From: Stygiobacter sp. RIFOXYC2_FULL_38_25
GTDB lineage: Bacteria; Bacteroidota; Ignavibacteria; Ignavibacteriales; Melioribacteraceae
Length of the DNA: 64,000 nt
Reading direction: 5' to 3'
Assembly (NCBI GenBank): GCA_001803165.1
Contig: MHAZ01000012.1
Coordinates: forward strand, 186,001 to 250,000
The notes under the pieces were generated by a model. The model was not told where the DNA came from and made no database searches. It saw nothing but the letters and a program-made list of their open reading frames with translations. Both the position numbers and the translations under genes were made by a program. This document shows, piece after piece, positions 44,489 through 53,160 of the stretch (positions within the stretch are counted from its first letter, which is position 1; the number at the start of each line of letters is the position of its first letter).

Positions 44489-45241
44489 CTATTCCAATCT
44501 GAACGGGAAAGTAATTACCACGGTTTGAGAAATTTTTGATTGCGTACCGCTGAGAGGTTCAAAACGCCAAAGTTTAAGTGCTTCAATCGAAACTTGTTCC
44601 AGCCGGCTGTCGGCTTTTTTCATCACAGTAATATTGCCAACGCTTCCATCCGGTAAAATTGCAAAACGAAGTTTTACATCAATCTCTTTGTAAACGCCTT
44701 CCGGATATTTTGGAATGATGTAGTTGTAAATTTTTCTAATTCGTCCGCCCCAATCAATTCCAAATCCGTCACCGAGTCCATCGCCAAAACCGCTTCCGTT
44801 GCCATTACCAATTCCGCTTCCGGTACCTCGTCCATTTCCAATTCCTTTGCCATCGGGATTATTACCAGCGGTTGGACGAACAACATCAGAAACTTTTCCC
44901 GGCTTAATCTTTTCCGGTTTCTCTGTTGATGAAGAAACTTTGTCCTCATCTTTCTCGGTAGCCTTTGTTGTTACTTCCGGTACTTCAACCGCTTGTTTGT
45001 CTTTTTCCTCTTCAGCAACTACCGGTTGATTAACAGTGCTGCCAACATCCATCATTGAAAACTCTTTATCCATTGGACCGAATCCACCGGAACCACCGCC
45101 CGGTTCTCCAAAACGAATTTCCACTAAATCATCTTGAGAACTCATTGCGCTAAGTAATAGGAACACAACAATTGCAAGAGCGTGAAAGCCAATTGAAATC
45201 AGCGTGGAAGTTTTTTCAATATTTAGTTTCTTCGAAATCAA
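44489..45241 (-). CDS. TonB-family energy transducer
   Basis: A single N-terminal membrane anchor (residues about 12-32, TLISIGFHALAIVVFLLLSA) is followed by a Gly/Pro/Lys/Glu-rich periplasmic spacer, including a run of GNGRGTGSGIGNGNGSGFG-like glycine repeats. A C-terminal TonB domain follows (KYPEGVYKEIDVKLRFAILP, SVGNITVMKKADSRLEQVSI, ALKLWRFEPL). It carries proton-motive energy to outer-membrane receptors. It lies three bases after exbD in an exbB-exbD-tonB operon. The spacer glycine repeats are unusual in being largely Gly/Asn where proline-lysine is more common. Confidence 0.9.
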   Translation of the reverse strand: MISKKLNIEKTSTLISIGFHALAIVVFLLLSAMSSQDDLVEIRFGEPGGGSGGFGPMDKEFSMMDVGSTVNQPVVAEEEKDKQAVEVPEVTTKATEKDEDKVSSSTEKPEKIKPGKVSDVVRPTAGNNPDGKGIGNGRGTGSGIGNGNGSGFGDGLGDGFGIDWGGRIRKIYNYIIPKYPEGVYKEIDVKLRFAILPDGSVGNITVMKKADSRLEQVSIEALKLWRFEPLSGTQSKISQTVVITFPFRLE

Positions 45242-45243
45242 TT

Positions 45244-45651
45244 TTAGTCGTTCTTCTTTGTCGCGCCAATTAAAAACTTAGTAACGCCGACTTTTTTAAG
45301 TTCATCCAACAGCTTAATAAAATTGCCGTGGAAAACTTCCTTGTCAGCTTTGATAACAACACCTTGCGTTGGGTTGCTTTGCAGTTTCATCTGAATCTGA
45401 ATAATGAGTTCTTGCATTGTTAGATATTTGCCATTCATATAGAGTTTGTTAGCCGAGTCCAAAAACAATTCAACATTCTTATCGTTTACAGATTCTGCAG
45501 TTGATGCTTCCGGCAATTTTACTTTTAACGCACCCACCACAAGAAACGGGCTCGCAATCATAAAAATGAGAAGCAGAACAAGAACCACGTCTGTAAAGGG
45601 AGTTATGTTTATTTCTGAAAATTCTTTCTCATCAATTTTATAACGGCGCAT
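45244..45651 (-). CDS. ExbD/TolR-family biopolymer transport protein
   Basis: A 135-residue protein with one transmembrane helix near residues 16-38. INITPFTDVVLVLLLIFMIA places the essential Asp (here in PFTDVVLVLLLIF) at the usual spot. The periplasmic part has VVIKADKEVFHGNFIKLLDE, the conserved 'I.AD......V..' stretch. It pairs with the ExbB/TolQ protein to form the proton channel that powers TonB. Its start overlaps the exbB stop by one base and tonB follows directly. ExbD and TolR cannot be told apart from sequence; the downstream TonB points to the ExbBD role. Confidence 0.92.
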   Translation of the reverse strand: MRRYKIDEKEFSEINITPFTDVVLVLLLIFMIASPFLVVGALKVKLPEASTAESVNDKNVELFLDSANKLYMNGKYLTMQELIIQIQMKLQSNPTQGVVIKADKEVFHGNFIKLLDELKKVGVTKFLIGATKKND

Positions 45652-46304
45652 TATGCGGCTCCATTCTTAAGTAAATAGAATACTTCCTTAATTTCTGTTT
45701 CCATTGCCGGAATACTTTGCTTAACGCGCTTCATAAAATAGTTGTAGAAAATAACCGAGGGTACCGCAACTAAAATACCGGCTGCAGTGGAAACCAAAGC
45801 TTCGGCAATTCCACTCATAACTGTTAAATAGCTTGATGCTTCGTTTACCGAAAGCCCTTCGAATGAACGAATGATTCCGAGTACCGTACCGAATAACCCG
45901 ATAAACGGAGAAATGTTTCCTAACGTTCCAAGAATGCCAATTCCTTTTTCAATCTTAACTAGCTCTTGGTCCATTTTTGAAAAGGAGAGATCCATAAGTT
46001 CGTCTTTCTTGTAACTAAGGTTGTTCATCATATATAGAAAAACGTTTGCAAGCGGCGTGGGAACTGTAAATCCCATTCGTTTAATATTGCCGATTTTGCA
46101 AACATGATGAGCCATTTTAAAATTTTTCTCGCCGATTGCTTCTTTGACCTTTAGAGAAAGTTCCTCAAGGTTTTTTGAATCAAGGGCTTTGAGTGTAACC
46201 CATTTTTCGATTATTATTTTTAACGAAAGAATAGAGCAAATAATGAGAATGATTAATGTAAATCCGCCGTGGGTAAGCAAATCCAATAAACCAGAGTTGA
46301 ACAT
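45651..46304 (-). CDS. MotA/TolQ/ExbB-family proton channel protein
   Basis: Three membrane helices: about 12-32 (FTLIILIICSILSLKIIIEK), about 115-140 and 155-180. The conserved MotA/TolQ/ExbB box spans LGTLGNISPFIGLFGTVLGI to ALVSTAAGILVAVPSVIFYN, including the Thr/Pro residues that line the channel. 217 residues. AAAGG precedes the ATG. It is the first gene of exbB-exbD-tonB. In Ignavibacteria similar modules energise TonB-dependent receptors, and none is encoded nearby. An alternative is a Tol-Pal role, but no tolB/pal is seen. Confidence 0.92.
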   Translation of the reverse strand: MFNSGLLDLLTHGGFTLIILIICSILSLKIIIEKWVTLKALDSKNLEELSLKVKEAIGEKNFKMAHHVCKIGNIKRMGFTVPTPLANVFLYMMNNLSYKKDELMDLSFSKMDQELVKIEKGIGILGTLGNISPFIGLFGTVLGIIRSFEGLSVNEASSYLTVMSGIAEALVSTAAGILVAVPSVIFYNYFMKRVKQSIPAMETEIKEVFYLLKNGAA

Positions 46305-46722
46305 TTTATTAACCTTTTCAAGTGAATTGACAAATTGTTTTACTAAAGAAACTCAAGTTTGTTTCTTCAGGAATCTTGTGCGTAAAATTATGATTTTTTA
46401 TGGAATGATGATGGTGCAATAAAAAACTCATTTTTTAGCGAATGATATAGTGCTTATGCATAGCATTTAGAAAACGTACTATATTAAATATTTTTTACAG
46501 CTTGAGAATTATTCCGAATTGTTTTACTTTAGTTTCAGAGTGAGGGAAATATTGCGTTACTTATAAACATTTCACCATCTACCCCCATCAAAAATATAAT
46601 TTGTTTTTAAGAAGGTCTTAGCTTTAAAAAATAAATTCCTTTTTTCAGTTCCCTATACAACAAGCGCCTAAAAATATTTTAGAAAAAAATAATAGACTCG
46701 ATTAATTAAGAGGAGCTTTGTT
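46305..46722. other. Long AT-rich divergent intergenic region
   Basis: This 418-base gap separates the exbB start from the large secreted protein. It holds no credible ORF. AAGAAAC/GTTTCTT (46346-46367) make a small palindrome near the exbB side. An AGGAG ribosome binding site sits just ahead of the plus-strand start, and several AT-rich -10-like boxes are present. Base composition is lower in G+C than the surrounding housekeeping genes, judged by eye. Confidence 0.4.
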
Positions 46723-49700
46723 ATGAGAATAATCAACAATTCGTTGTGCGTAAAGGTTATTATGTTTGTAATAATTATTATTAATTCTGCTTTTAATTAT
46801 TCCCAGAGTAAGTTCGCATTTCACAGAAATAATAGCCTATACATTTCCACTACTGATGGGGCGATATCTAAAGTGGGGACGGATCTTAAAATTAAAGAGA
46901 GTAAAAAGTTTATTACTTCAAATTGTCTTACTTATCATACCATGCCAAATGATATATTGACTAAAATTAATATTTCAGATGGTATGGTGTTTTATTCTGC
47001 ACTTCAACCACTGCTTGGTAATCAATGGGTATTTGTGGAAAGGAGCTTAGAGAATTCTTCTTACAATTTATGTCTATTTGACGCGGGGAAAAAAACTAAG
47101 GAAATCATTTTTTCACAGAACAACAGCCCTGATCATAATTATGCGTTTAGACCAATAGCTTGGAGTAAATTTGAAGGTATAGTTTATCTTGAAGCACTAG
47201 TATTTGGTAGTGCAACTGAGAATGAAGGAATATGGGCTTACAACCTATTAACTAAACAATTTTCGAAATTAGCTATAAACCCCTCCTATTTGACAACTCC
47301 GATCTTGTCTCCAAGTGGTGAATATTTTATTTATGGTGGGACAACGGATTCTTATAAAGAATTACACTCTTTAATGAATATCGTTTTCATATACGATATA
47401 AAAAATAACAAGGAAACGATAATAGAAAAAGATATTAGTTCTTGGTTTTCTATTTCGGGATGGATTTCAAACGACATAGAAAAAAAAGACATTATCAATA
47501 TTAACGAAGAAGAATTTACCATTTTAAAAAAAAATAACAGCGCAAATCAACTTTTGCAACAATCGTTTGAACTGCCTTGGAATAATGGAGTTGCCTATTA
47601 TGTTTCTAGAACAGGTACACCAGCCCCAACTGGTTCTATTGGCTCAAACTGCTATAGGAGCTCACCAGTATATAGTCCCCACACAGATGTTTCAATTGAT
47701 TTTGATTCTCCGAATGGGGTATATGATCCTGTTCGAGCCGTCGCCGCAGGAACAGTAACTTATGCCCAATTTAATACGGGTGGTTATGGCAATCTTGTTA
47801 AAATAAAACATAGTGATAATACTTTCACATATTATGCTCATCTAAATACCATTTCAGTAAGCGTTAATGATGTTGCACAGCAAGGTTGTGAAATTGGAGA
47901 TGGTGGCACAACAGGTAATTCAACAGGGGATCATATTCATTTCGAATGGCGGGGCGTTGGGGAAGCGAAGTTAAATATCTACCCAACATTTAGCGATTGT
48001 AATTGCCAACCTCATTCTAACTATTGTTATACTTCGAATAATATTACTGGTTCGTGCGGTGGCTGCACACTGACTTCATTAACCCCTACACTTATATCAC
48101 CAGGCAGCAATACTGCCCCAGGGTCAACAATATCAAATACAACGCCAACACTTACATGGAATCCTCTGACAGGCGCAACAAATTATGATGTATATATTAG
48201 TATTTATCCTTACGGGTCATCTAATATCGTATACGAAAAAACTTGCGTATCAGGAACTTCTCTTGCAGTACCGTCTGGGTCTTTAACAAATGGAAACAAA
48301 TATAGATGGAATATACAAGCAAACGTTAGTTGCGGGAGTTGTGTAAGCCTTTATTCTTCTCAACTTTATTTTCAAATTAATAGTACTACATTGGCGGCAG
48401 CACCGACTAATCTAGTAAGTCTTTCTAACGGAACAATTGTAAACTTAACGTTTACAGATAATTCTAATAACGAGGATGGTTTTCGGATTGAAAGAAAAAC
48501 TGGGATTGGTGGTACTTATACAGAAATAGCTACAATTGGAGCAAACATAACAAGTTTTTCTAATTCTGGCTTAACAACGAACCAAGTTTATTACTATCGA
48601 GTAAGAGCTTATAATAGTGCTGGAAATTCAAGTTACTCAAATGAGTATTACGCAACCACAATGACTGCACCGAGTGGATTAAGTTCGTCTTCGGTTTCCA
48701 GCACTCAGATTAATCTTTCTTGGACGGACAACGCTCTTGGGGAAACCGGTTTCAAGATTGAACGAAAAACAGGAGTTAGTGGTGGTTGGTCTACTATCGC
48801 TGATCTTGCAGCAAACAGTTCCACTTATTCGAACACAGGTTTGACTTCCAATACGACTTACTATTATCGTGTGAGATCATACGCAAGTAGTACTACTCTT
48901 ACGCCGCATTATTCAAATTATTCAAACGAATCTAATACGACTACTTCTGGATCAGTTTTTCAAATTACACTTTCTTCAAGTCCCATCAGTGGCGGATCAA
49001 CAAGCGGAGGGGGTACGTATAACTCCGGACAAAGTGTAACAGTAACTGCATCACCTTATAGCGGGTATTCTTTTACAAATTGGAAAGAGGGAAGTAATGT
49101 AGTCTCTACAAATGCGAGTTATACGTTTACGATAAGTGGAAATCGAACACTTGTAGCAAACTTTTCGGTAATTCCAATTGACCAATACACATTGAATATT
49201 TCTGCGACGAATGGAACAGTTACAAAAAGTCCGAATCAGTCAAGCTATATTAGCGGAACTGCAATACAGTTAACCGCCACGCCCAATAGTGGTTATACAT
49301 TTTCCGGTTGGAGTGTTTCAAGCGGCGGATCATTTTCAAGTACATCTTCCTCAACGACTACTTTTACGATAACCGGCAACGCAACTATTACTGCATCGTT
49401 CGTAGCAAATCCCAATCCTACAAGTGCAAGTATCAAGCCTGTTCCTCCAGCCGAAGTTAGTCCTGGAACTGAATTTTGGATAGAAATAAAAGTAGGAGAT
49501 CCAAACGCGGTAACAAATCTTTTTGGTGCAGGCTTTGTGTTAAATTATAATACAACATACCTTGATTATGTTTCTTCAGAAAGTATGAGCTGGTTTGGTA
49601 CCGACTTGGTTTTTCTTCCGAATAATGACGAGATTGCTGGAAAAACAAGTATTGGCATTTCACGTAAAAATCCTGCAAGTGGAATAAGTGGAAGTGGAGT

Positions 49701-50826
49701 AATAGCGAGGATTAAATACTTACTAAACGCTTCGGTGCCAAATAATATGGTACTTAATTTTACATTAACGGACATAACAGCAACAGATCATAATAATGCA
49801 ACTATTATATTGAATCCAATAGCGGCATCTAGTAATGTAATCTCGGGAATTAGTGTATGGTCTGGTGATACAAATAATGACGGTAAAGTAGATCAAGCGG
49901 ATGTGCTGCCATTAGGAATCCACTGGAATAAAACCGGAGCTGCAAGACAGAATGCCACCACTCAGTGGGCATCTCAATCTTGCTCACCTTGGAGCCCACT
50001 TACCGCTACATATGCAGATGCAAATGGAAGCGGAAAAGTAGATCAGGGTGATGTATTACCGATAGGACAGAATTGGGGAAAGACACACACGGTTAATAAA
50101 ATATCACTACCTCTGAGCGAGGAAATAAATCAAGGCTATATAGTTTGGTTAGAGAAAGAAAGTGAGGAAGCAGAAAAGAACGAATGTGTAGTAAATATAA
50201 GATACGAACAGACAGACAGATTGTTACCTGAATTAAGAGGTTTGTCATTTGTAGTTAAATATGACGCTTCTATAGAAAAGATAGATAACGAGCGTGGAGA
50301 ATATTTTGGTAAAGAAGTAATAGACTTTGAGAACACTGATGAAAGTAGAAGAGAAATGGGATATGGAATAGCGAGAGTAGAAACAAATAGTCAAATAAAT
50401 AATCAAGGAATTATCTTAAGGCTAAGAATAAAATCCAAAGAAAGTGATGGCGAGATAAAGATAGAGAATATAGAAGGGATAGATGTTCTTGGCAATAAGG
50501 TGGTGATAGAGTCTTCAAATTTGAAAGTCAATATAGTGGAGTTAAAGGCTGAAGAAATAGCAAGTGATTATAGATTAGAGCAGAACTATCCTAATCCATT
50601 TAATCCAAGCACAATACTTGAGTATTCACTAGAAAAAGATAGTTATATAAAATTAAGTGTATACAATGCATTGGGACAAGAAATTTTGGTTTTACGAGAA
50701 GGCTATATAAGTGCGGGGAGATACAAGGCTATATTTGATGGAAAAGATCTTCCGAGCGGGAATTATTTTTATAAACTAAAAACAAGTGAAGATCTAATAA
50801 CACGTAAAATGACGTTAATAAAGTAA
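46723..50826 (+). CDS. T9SS-exported multidomain M23 peptidase with cohesin- and dockerin-like modules
   Basis: A 1367-residue secreted protein. Signal peptide at about 1-26, then a beta-propeller-like stretch to about 290. An M23 LytM-type metallopeptidase follows at about 300-420: Zn ligands HTDVSID, the middle YYAHLN and DHIHFEW. After an Ig-like segment there are two FN3 domains (about 558-745), two InlB-B-like repeats (about 746-897) and a cohesin-like domain (about 900-1040). A dockerin-like pair (GDTNNDGKVDQADVLPLG and ADANGSGKVDQGDVLPIG) comes next, then a second cohesin-like domain (about 1127-1275). The C-terminal sorting domain has LEQNYPNPFNPST. It likely cleaves peptidoglycan or peptides outside the cell; AGGAG precedes the start. 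Confidence 0.85.
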   Translation: MRIINNSLCVKVIMFVIIIINSAFNYSQSKFAFHRNNSLYISTTDGAISKVGTDLKIKESKKFITSNCLTYHTMPNDILTKINISDGMVFYSALQPLLGNQWVFVERSLENSSYNLCLFDAGKKTKEIIFSQNNSPDHNYAFRPIAWSKFEGIVYLEALVFGSATENEGIWAYNLLTKQFSKLAINPSYLTTPILSPSGEYFIYGGTTDSYKELHSLMNIVFIYDIKNNKETIIEKDISSWFSISGWISNDIEKKDIININEEEFTILKKNNSANQLLQQSFELPWNNGVAYYVSRTGTPAPTGSIGSNCYRSSPVYSPHTDVSIDFDSPNGVYDPVRAVAAGTVTYAQFNTGGYGNLVKIKHSDNTFTYYAHLNTISVSVNDVAQQGCEIGDGGTTGNSTGDHIHFEWRGVGEAKLNIYPTFSDCNCQPHSNYCYTSNNITGSCGGCTLTSLTPTLISPGSNTAPGSTISNTTPTLTWNPLTGATNYDVYISIYPYGSSNIVYEKTCVSGTSLAVPSGSLTNGNKYRWNIQANVSCGSCVSLYSSQLYFQINSTTLAAAPTNLVSLSNGTIVNLTFTDNSNNEDGFRIERKTGIGGTYTEIATIGANITSFSNSGLTTNQVYYYRVRAYNSAGNSSYSNEYYATTMTAPSGLSSSSVSSTQINLSWTDNALGETGFKIERKTGVSGGWSTIADLAANSSTYSNTGLTSNTTYYYRVRSYASSTTLTPHYSNYSNESNTTTSGSVFQITLSSSPISGGSTSGGGTYNSGQSVTVTASPYSGYSFTNWKEGSNVVSTNASYTFTISGNRTLVANFSVIPIDQYTLNISATNGTVTKSPNQSSYISGTAIQLTATPNSGYTFSGWSVSSGGSFSSTSSSTTTFTITGNATITASFVANPNPTSASIKPVPPAEVSPGTEFWIEIKVGDPNAVTNLFGAGFVLNYNTTYLDYVSSESMSWFGTDLVFLPNNDEIAGKTSIGISRKNPASGISGSGVIARIKYLLNASVPNNMVLNFTLTDITATDHNNATIILNPIAASSNVISGISVWSGDTNNDGKVDQADVLPLGIHWNKTGAARQNATTQWASQSCSPWSPLTATYADANGSGKVDQGDVLPIGQNWGKTHTVNKISLPLSEEINQGYIVWLEKESEEAEKNECVVNIRYEQTDRLLPELRGLSFVVKYDASIEKIDNERGEYFGKEVIDFENTDESRREMGYGIARVETNSQINNQGIILRLRIKSKESDGEIKIENIEGIDVLGNKVVIESSNLKVNIVELKAEEIASDYRLEQNYPNPFNPSTILEYSLEKDSYIKLSVYNALGQEILVLREGYISAGRYKAIFDGKDLPSGNYFYKLKTSEDLITRKMTLIK

Positions 50827-50867
50827 TCATCTAAATAATTGGTGAATTCTTAAAAAAAGGTTCTCGT

Positions 50868-53054
50868 ATGAAAAGAATTCTTAAGAAAGTTTTACTCATA
50901 CTACTATTATTGGGAGAGTTTTCTTACTCACAAAGTGGCGCCAGCATGCAAGTAAAATGTGATGGAAGCATTGATGGAACAATTGGGAGTGAGTTTACCA
51001 TATCCATTGATGTGAATAATGTGACAAATTTCTTAGGTGCCTCATTTAATCTTACTTACAATTCTACGTATTTGGATTATGTTACCGCTACAGCCGGTAG
51101 TTGGATTGGGAATTCTTCAGATTTAATATTTTTTCCTGCTGCGGATGAAGTTACTGGTATTGTGAGTGTCGGAATAACAAGGAAAGGGACAATAGGCGCT
51201 ATAAATGGTACAGGCAATATTGTATCGATCAAATTTCGTGTGACAAGTTTACCTGGCCAAACTACAACACTGCCTTTTACCCTTAGTGCTGTAAACGCCA
51301 TTGATCCCAACGGCGGTTCTATACCGTTGGCTCAAATAAACGATTCCACCCAATTGATAATTCAAGGGGATTATATTCTTACGATTACATCTGCAAATGG
51401 TACTGTAACAAAAAATCCCGATCAAGTTAGTTACACTAGCGGATCAGCAGTAATATTAACAGCGACACCAAATCAAGGATATATGTTTTCTGGCTGGGGT
51501 GGTGATGCCAACGGTACTATTAATCCACTCACAGTAACAATGGATGGAAATAAAAATATTATAGCAAACTTTACAATAATTCCTATACTACCTACAATAA
51601 ATGTTAGTAACGCACTGATAAATTTTGGAGAAGTATCTATCAACACAATCTCTGCGGAAAAAAGTTATAATGTCACCGGCATTAATTTAGCGGCGACTGT
51701 CGTTATTTCAGCTCCAAATGGATTTCAGATATCACGATCGAGTAACCAAGGCTTTACAACTTCGCTTATACTTGCACCAAATGCCGGTGTTGTTAATGAA
51801 ACAATATTTGTAAGATTTTTACCAAATGAAACAAAAAACTACAATGCAAGTATTGAAAATATATCAACAGGCGCAACTGCGCAGAATGTTGAAGTAAGAG
51901 GAACGGGAATATTACCACCACGACCAACAGTGAATGTGAATAATACTTCCTTGATTTTTGGAGACGTGCTAGTTAATACTAACTCTTCACCAAAGTCTTA
52001 TATTTTATCGGGCAGCAACCTTTCATCAAACATTACAATTGAAGCGCCGAGCAGTTTTCAGATATCAAATAATGAAACATTTGGATTTGGAAGCAGTATT
52101 ACATTAAACCCAACAAATGGAACAGTGAGTAATACATTGATATGGGTGAGATTCAGCCCGGCGGCGGCACAAAGTTATAGTGGAAATGTAATTAATACTT
52201 CTTCTGGCGCAATAACCAAAAACGTTTCGGTTAGCGGTACAGGGGGTAATAAGGTAACAACGAGCAGCAATCCAGATAATGGTGGTACAACGAGCGGAGG
52301 CGGAATTTATAACACCGGCAAAAATATAGCTGTAAAAGCGACATCAAATAAGGGATTTAAATTCATTAATTGGACAGAAAATGCATTTCCCGTTTCTACA
52401 GATTCAAGTTATCAATTTACAATGCCCAATAATAGTAGAGCATTAGTTGCAAATTTTAGCGATGGGAAAGGGAACAGATCTCCAATTTTTTTAAAGTCAA
52501 TGCCTGATACAACCATCTATGTTCATAATGTACAAGTGTTGTTTAAGTATGAATATAAAGCAGTAGACCCTGATGGTGATGTAGTTAACTTTAAATTAGA
52601 TTCGGGACCCGATGGAGCAACTCTAAGTAATATTGGTTTATTTACCTGGATACCGAAAACCACACAGGCCGGAATGCAATATTTATTGAAGATTTCAATA
52701 TCTGATGGCACTTTAACACAAACAATCATTACTACCATCAAAACTTTTAGTACAATTGTTGGAATCGAGGAGTATGGTTTTATATTCCCGTCCAAATTTG
52801 ATTTAAAGCAAAATTATCCTAATCCATTTAACCCAATGACTAAAATAAATTATCAACTTGCGCGAGATGGCTTGGTAACGTTGATAATTTATGATCTATT
52901 AGGTCGGGAAGTGGTGGAATTAATTAATGAGTTTAAAACTGCTGGATATTACAAAGTAGATTTTGATGCAAGTATACTATCAAGTGGAGTTTATATTTGC
53001 TCAATAAAAGCGAATGATTTTTCGAAATCTATTAAGCTCATTTTAACAAAGTAA
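50868..53054 (+). CDS. T9SS-exported protein with cohesin-like and Ig-like repeats
   Basis: A 728-residue secreted protein 41 bases after the previous gene, no doubt co-transcribed. Signal peptide (MKRILKKVLLILLLLGEFSY), then a cohesin-like domain (about 27-165) with FLGASFNLTYNSTYLDYVTA, close to the one in the upstream protein. An InlB-B-like repeat follows (about 167-240), then two tandem beta-sandwich repeats (about 243-460, both with NFGEV/IFGDV and QIS motifs). A second B-like repeat (about 460-535), a cadherin/He_PIG-like Ig domain (about 536-630) and the sorting signal LKQNYPNPFNPMT come last. No catalytic residues are visible; a surface adhesin or scaffold is likely. Confidence 0.83.
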   Translation: MKRILKKVLLILLLLGEFSYSQSGASMQVKCDGSIDGTIGSEFTISIDVNNVTNFLGASFNLTYNSTYLDYVTATAGSWIGNSSDLIFFPAADEVTGIVSVGITRKGTIGAINGTGNIVSIKFRVTSLPGQTTTLPFTLSAVNAIDPNGGSIPLAQINDSTQLIIQGDYILTITSANGTVTKNPDQVSYTSGSAVILTATPNQGYMFSGWGGDANGTINPLTVTMDGNKNIIANFTIIPILPTINVSNALINFGEVSINTISAEKSYNVTGINLAATVVISAPNGFQISRSSNQGFTTSLILAPNAGVVNETIFVRFLPNETKNYNASIENISTGATAQNVEVRGTGILPPRPTVNVNNTSLIFGDVLVNTNSSPKSYILSGSNLSSNITIEAPSSFQISNNETFGFGSSITLNPTNGTVSNTLIWVRFSPAAAQSYSGNVINTSSGAITKNVSVSGTGGNKVTTSSNPDNGGTTSGGGIYNTGKNIAVKATSNKGFKFINWTENAFPVSTDSSYQFTMPNNSRALVANFSDGKGNRSPIFLKSMPDTTIYVHNVQVLFKYEYKAVDPDGDVVNFKLDSGPDGATLSNIGLFTWIPKTTQAGMQYLLKISISDGTLTQTIITTIKTFSTIVGIEEYGFIFPSKFDLKQNYPNPFNPMTKINYQLARDGLVTLIIYDLLGREVVELINEFKTAGYYKVDFDASILSSGVYICSIKANDFSKSIKLILTK

Positions 53055-53112
53055 TAACTGTAATTTTTTCGATTTTCTCTCGTTGTTAGAAATTATTAAT
53101 CTATTCGATGTG

Positions 53113-53142
53113 AAAAGCAAAACCCCAGCATTCACTGGGGTT
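53113..53142 (-). terminator. Terminator after the amino-acid permease gene
   Basis: AACCCCAG and CTGGGGTT form a perfect 8-bp stem with a 6-base loop. On the minus strand it is followed by TTGCTTTT, fitting a rho-independent terminator about 20 bases past the permease stop. The plus strand has a weaker pyrimidine-rich tail, so it may also help end the secreted-protein transcript. Confidence 0.75.
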
Positions 53143-53160
53143 CTCTTTCGAAAAGATAAA

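Noticed and set aside
46723-53054. CRISPR-like or tandem DNA repeats in the secreted-protein genes
   Set aside because: Similarity is at the protein-domain level (FN3, B-repeat, cohesin-like); no identical direct DNA repeats with spacers exist.
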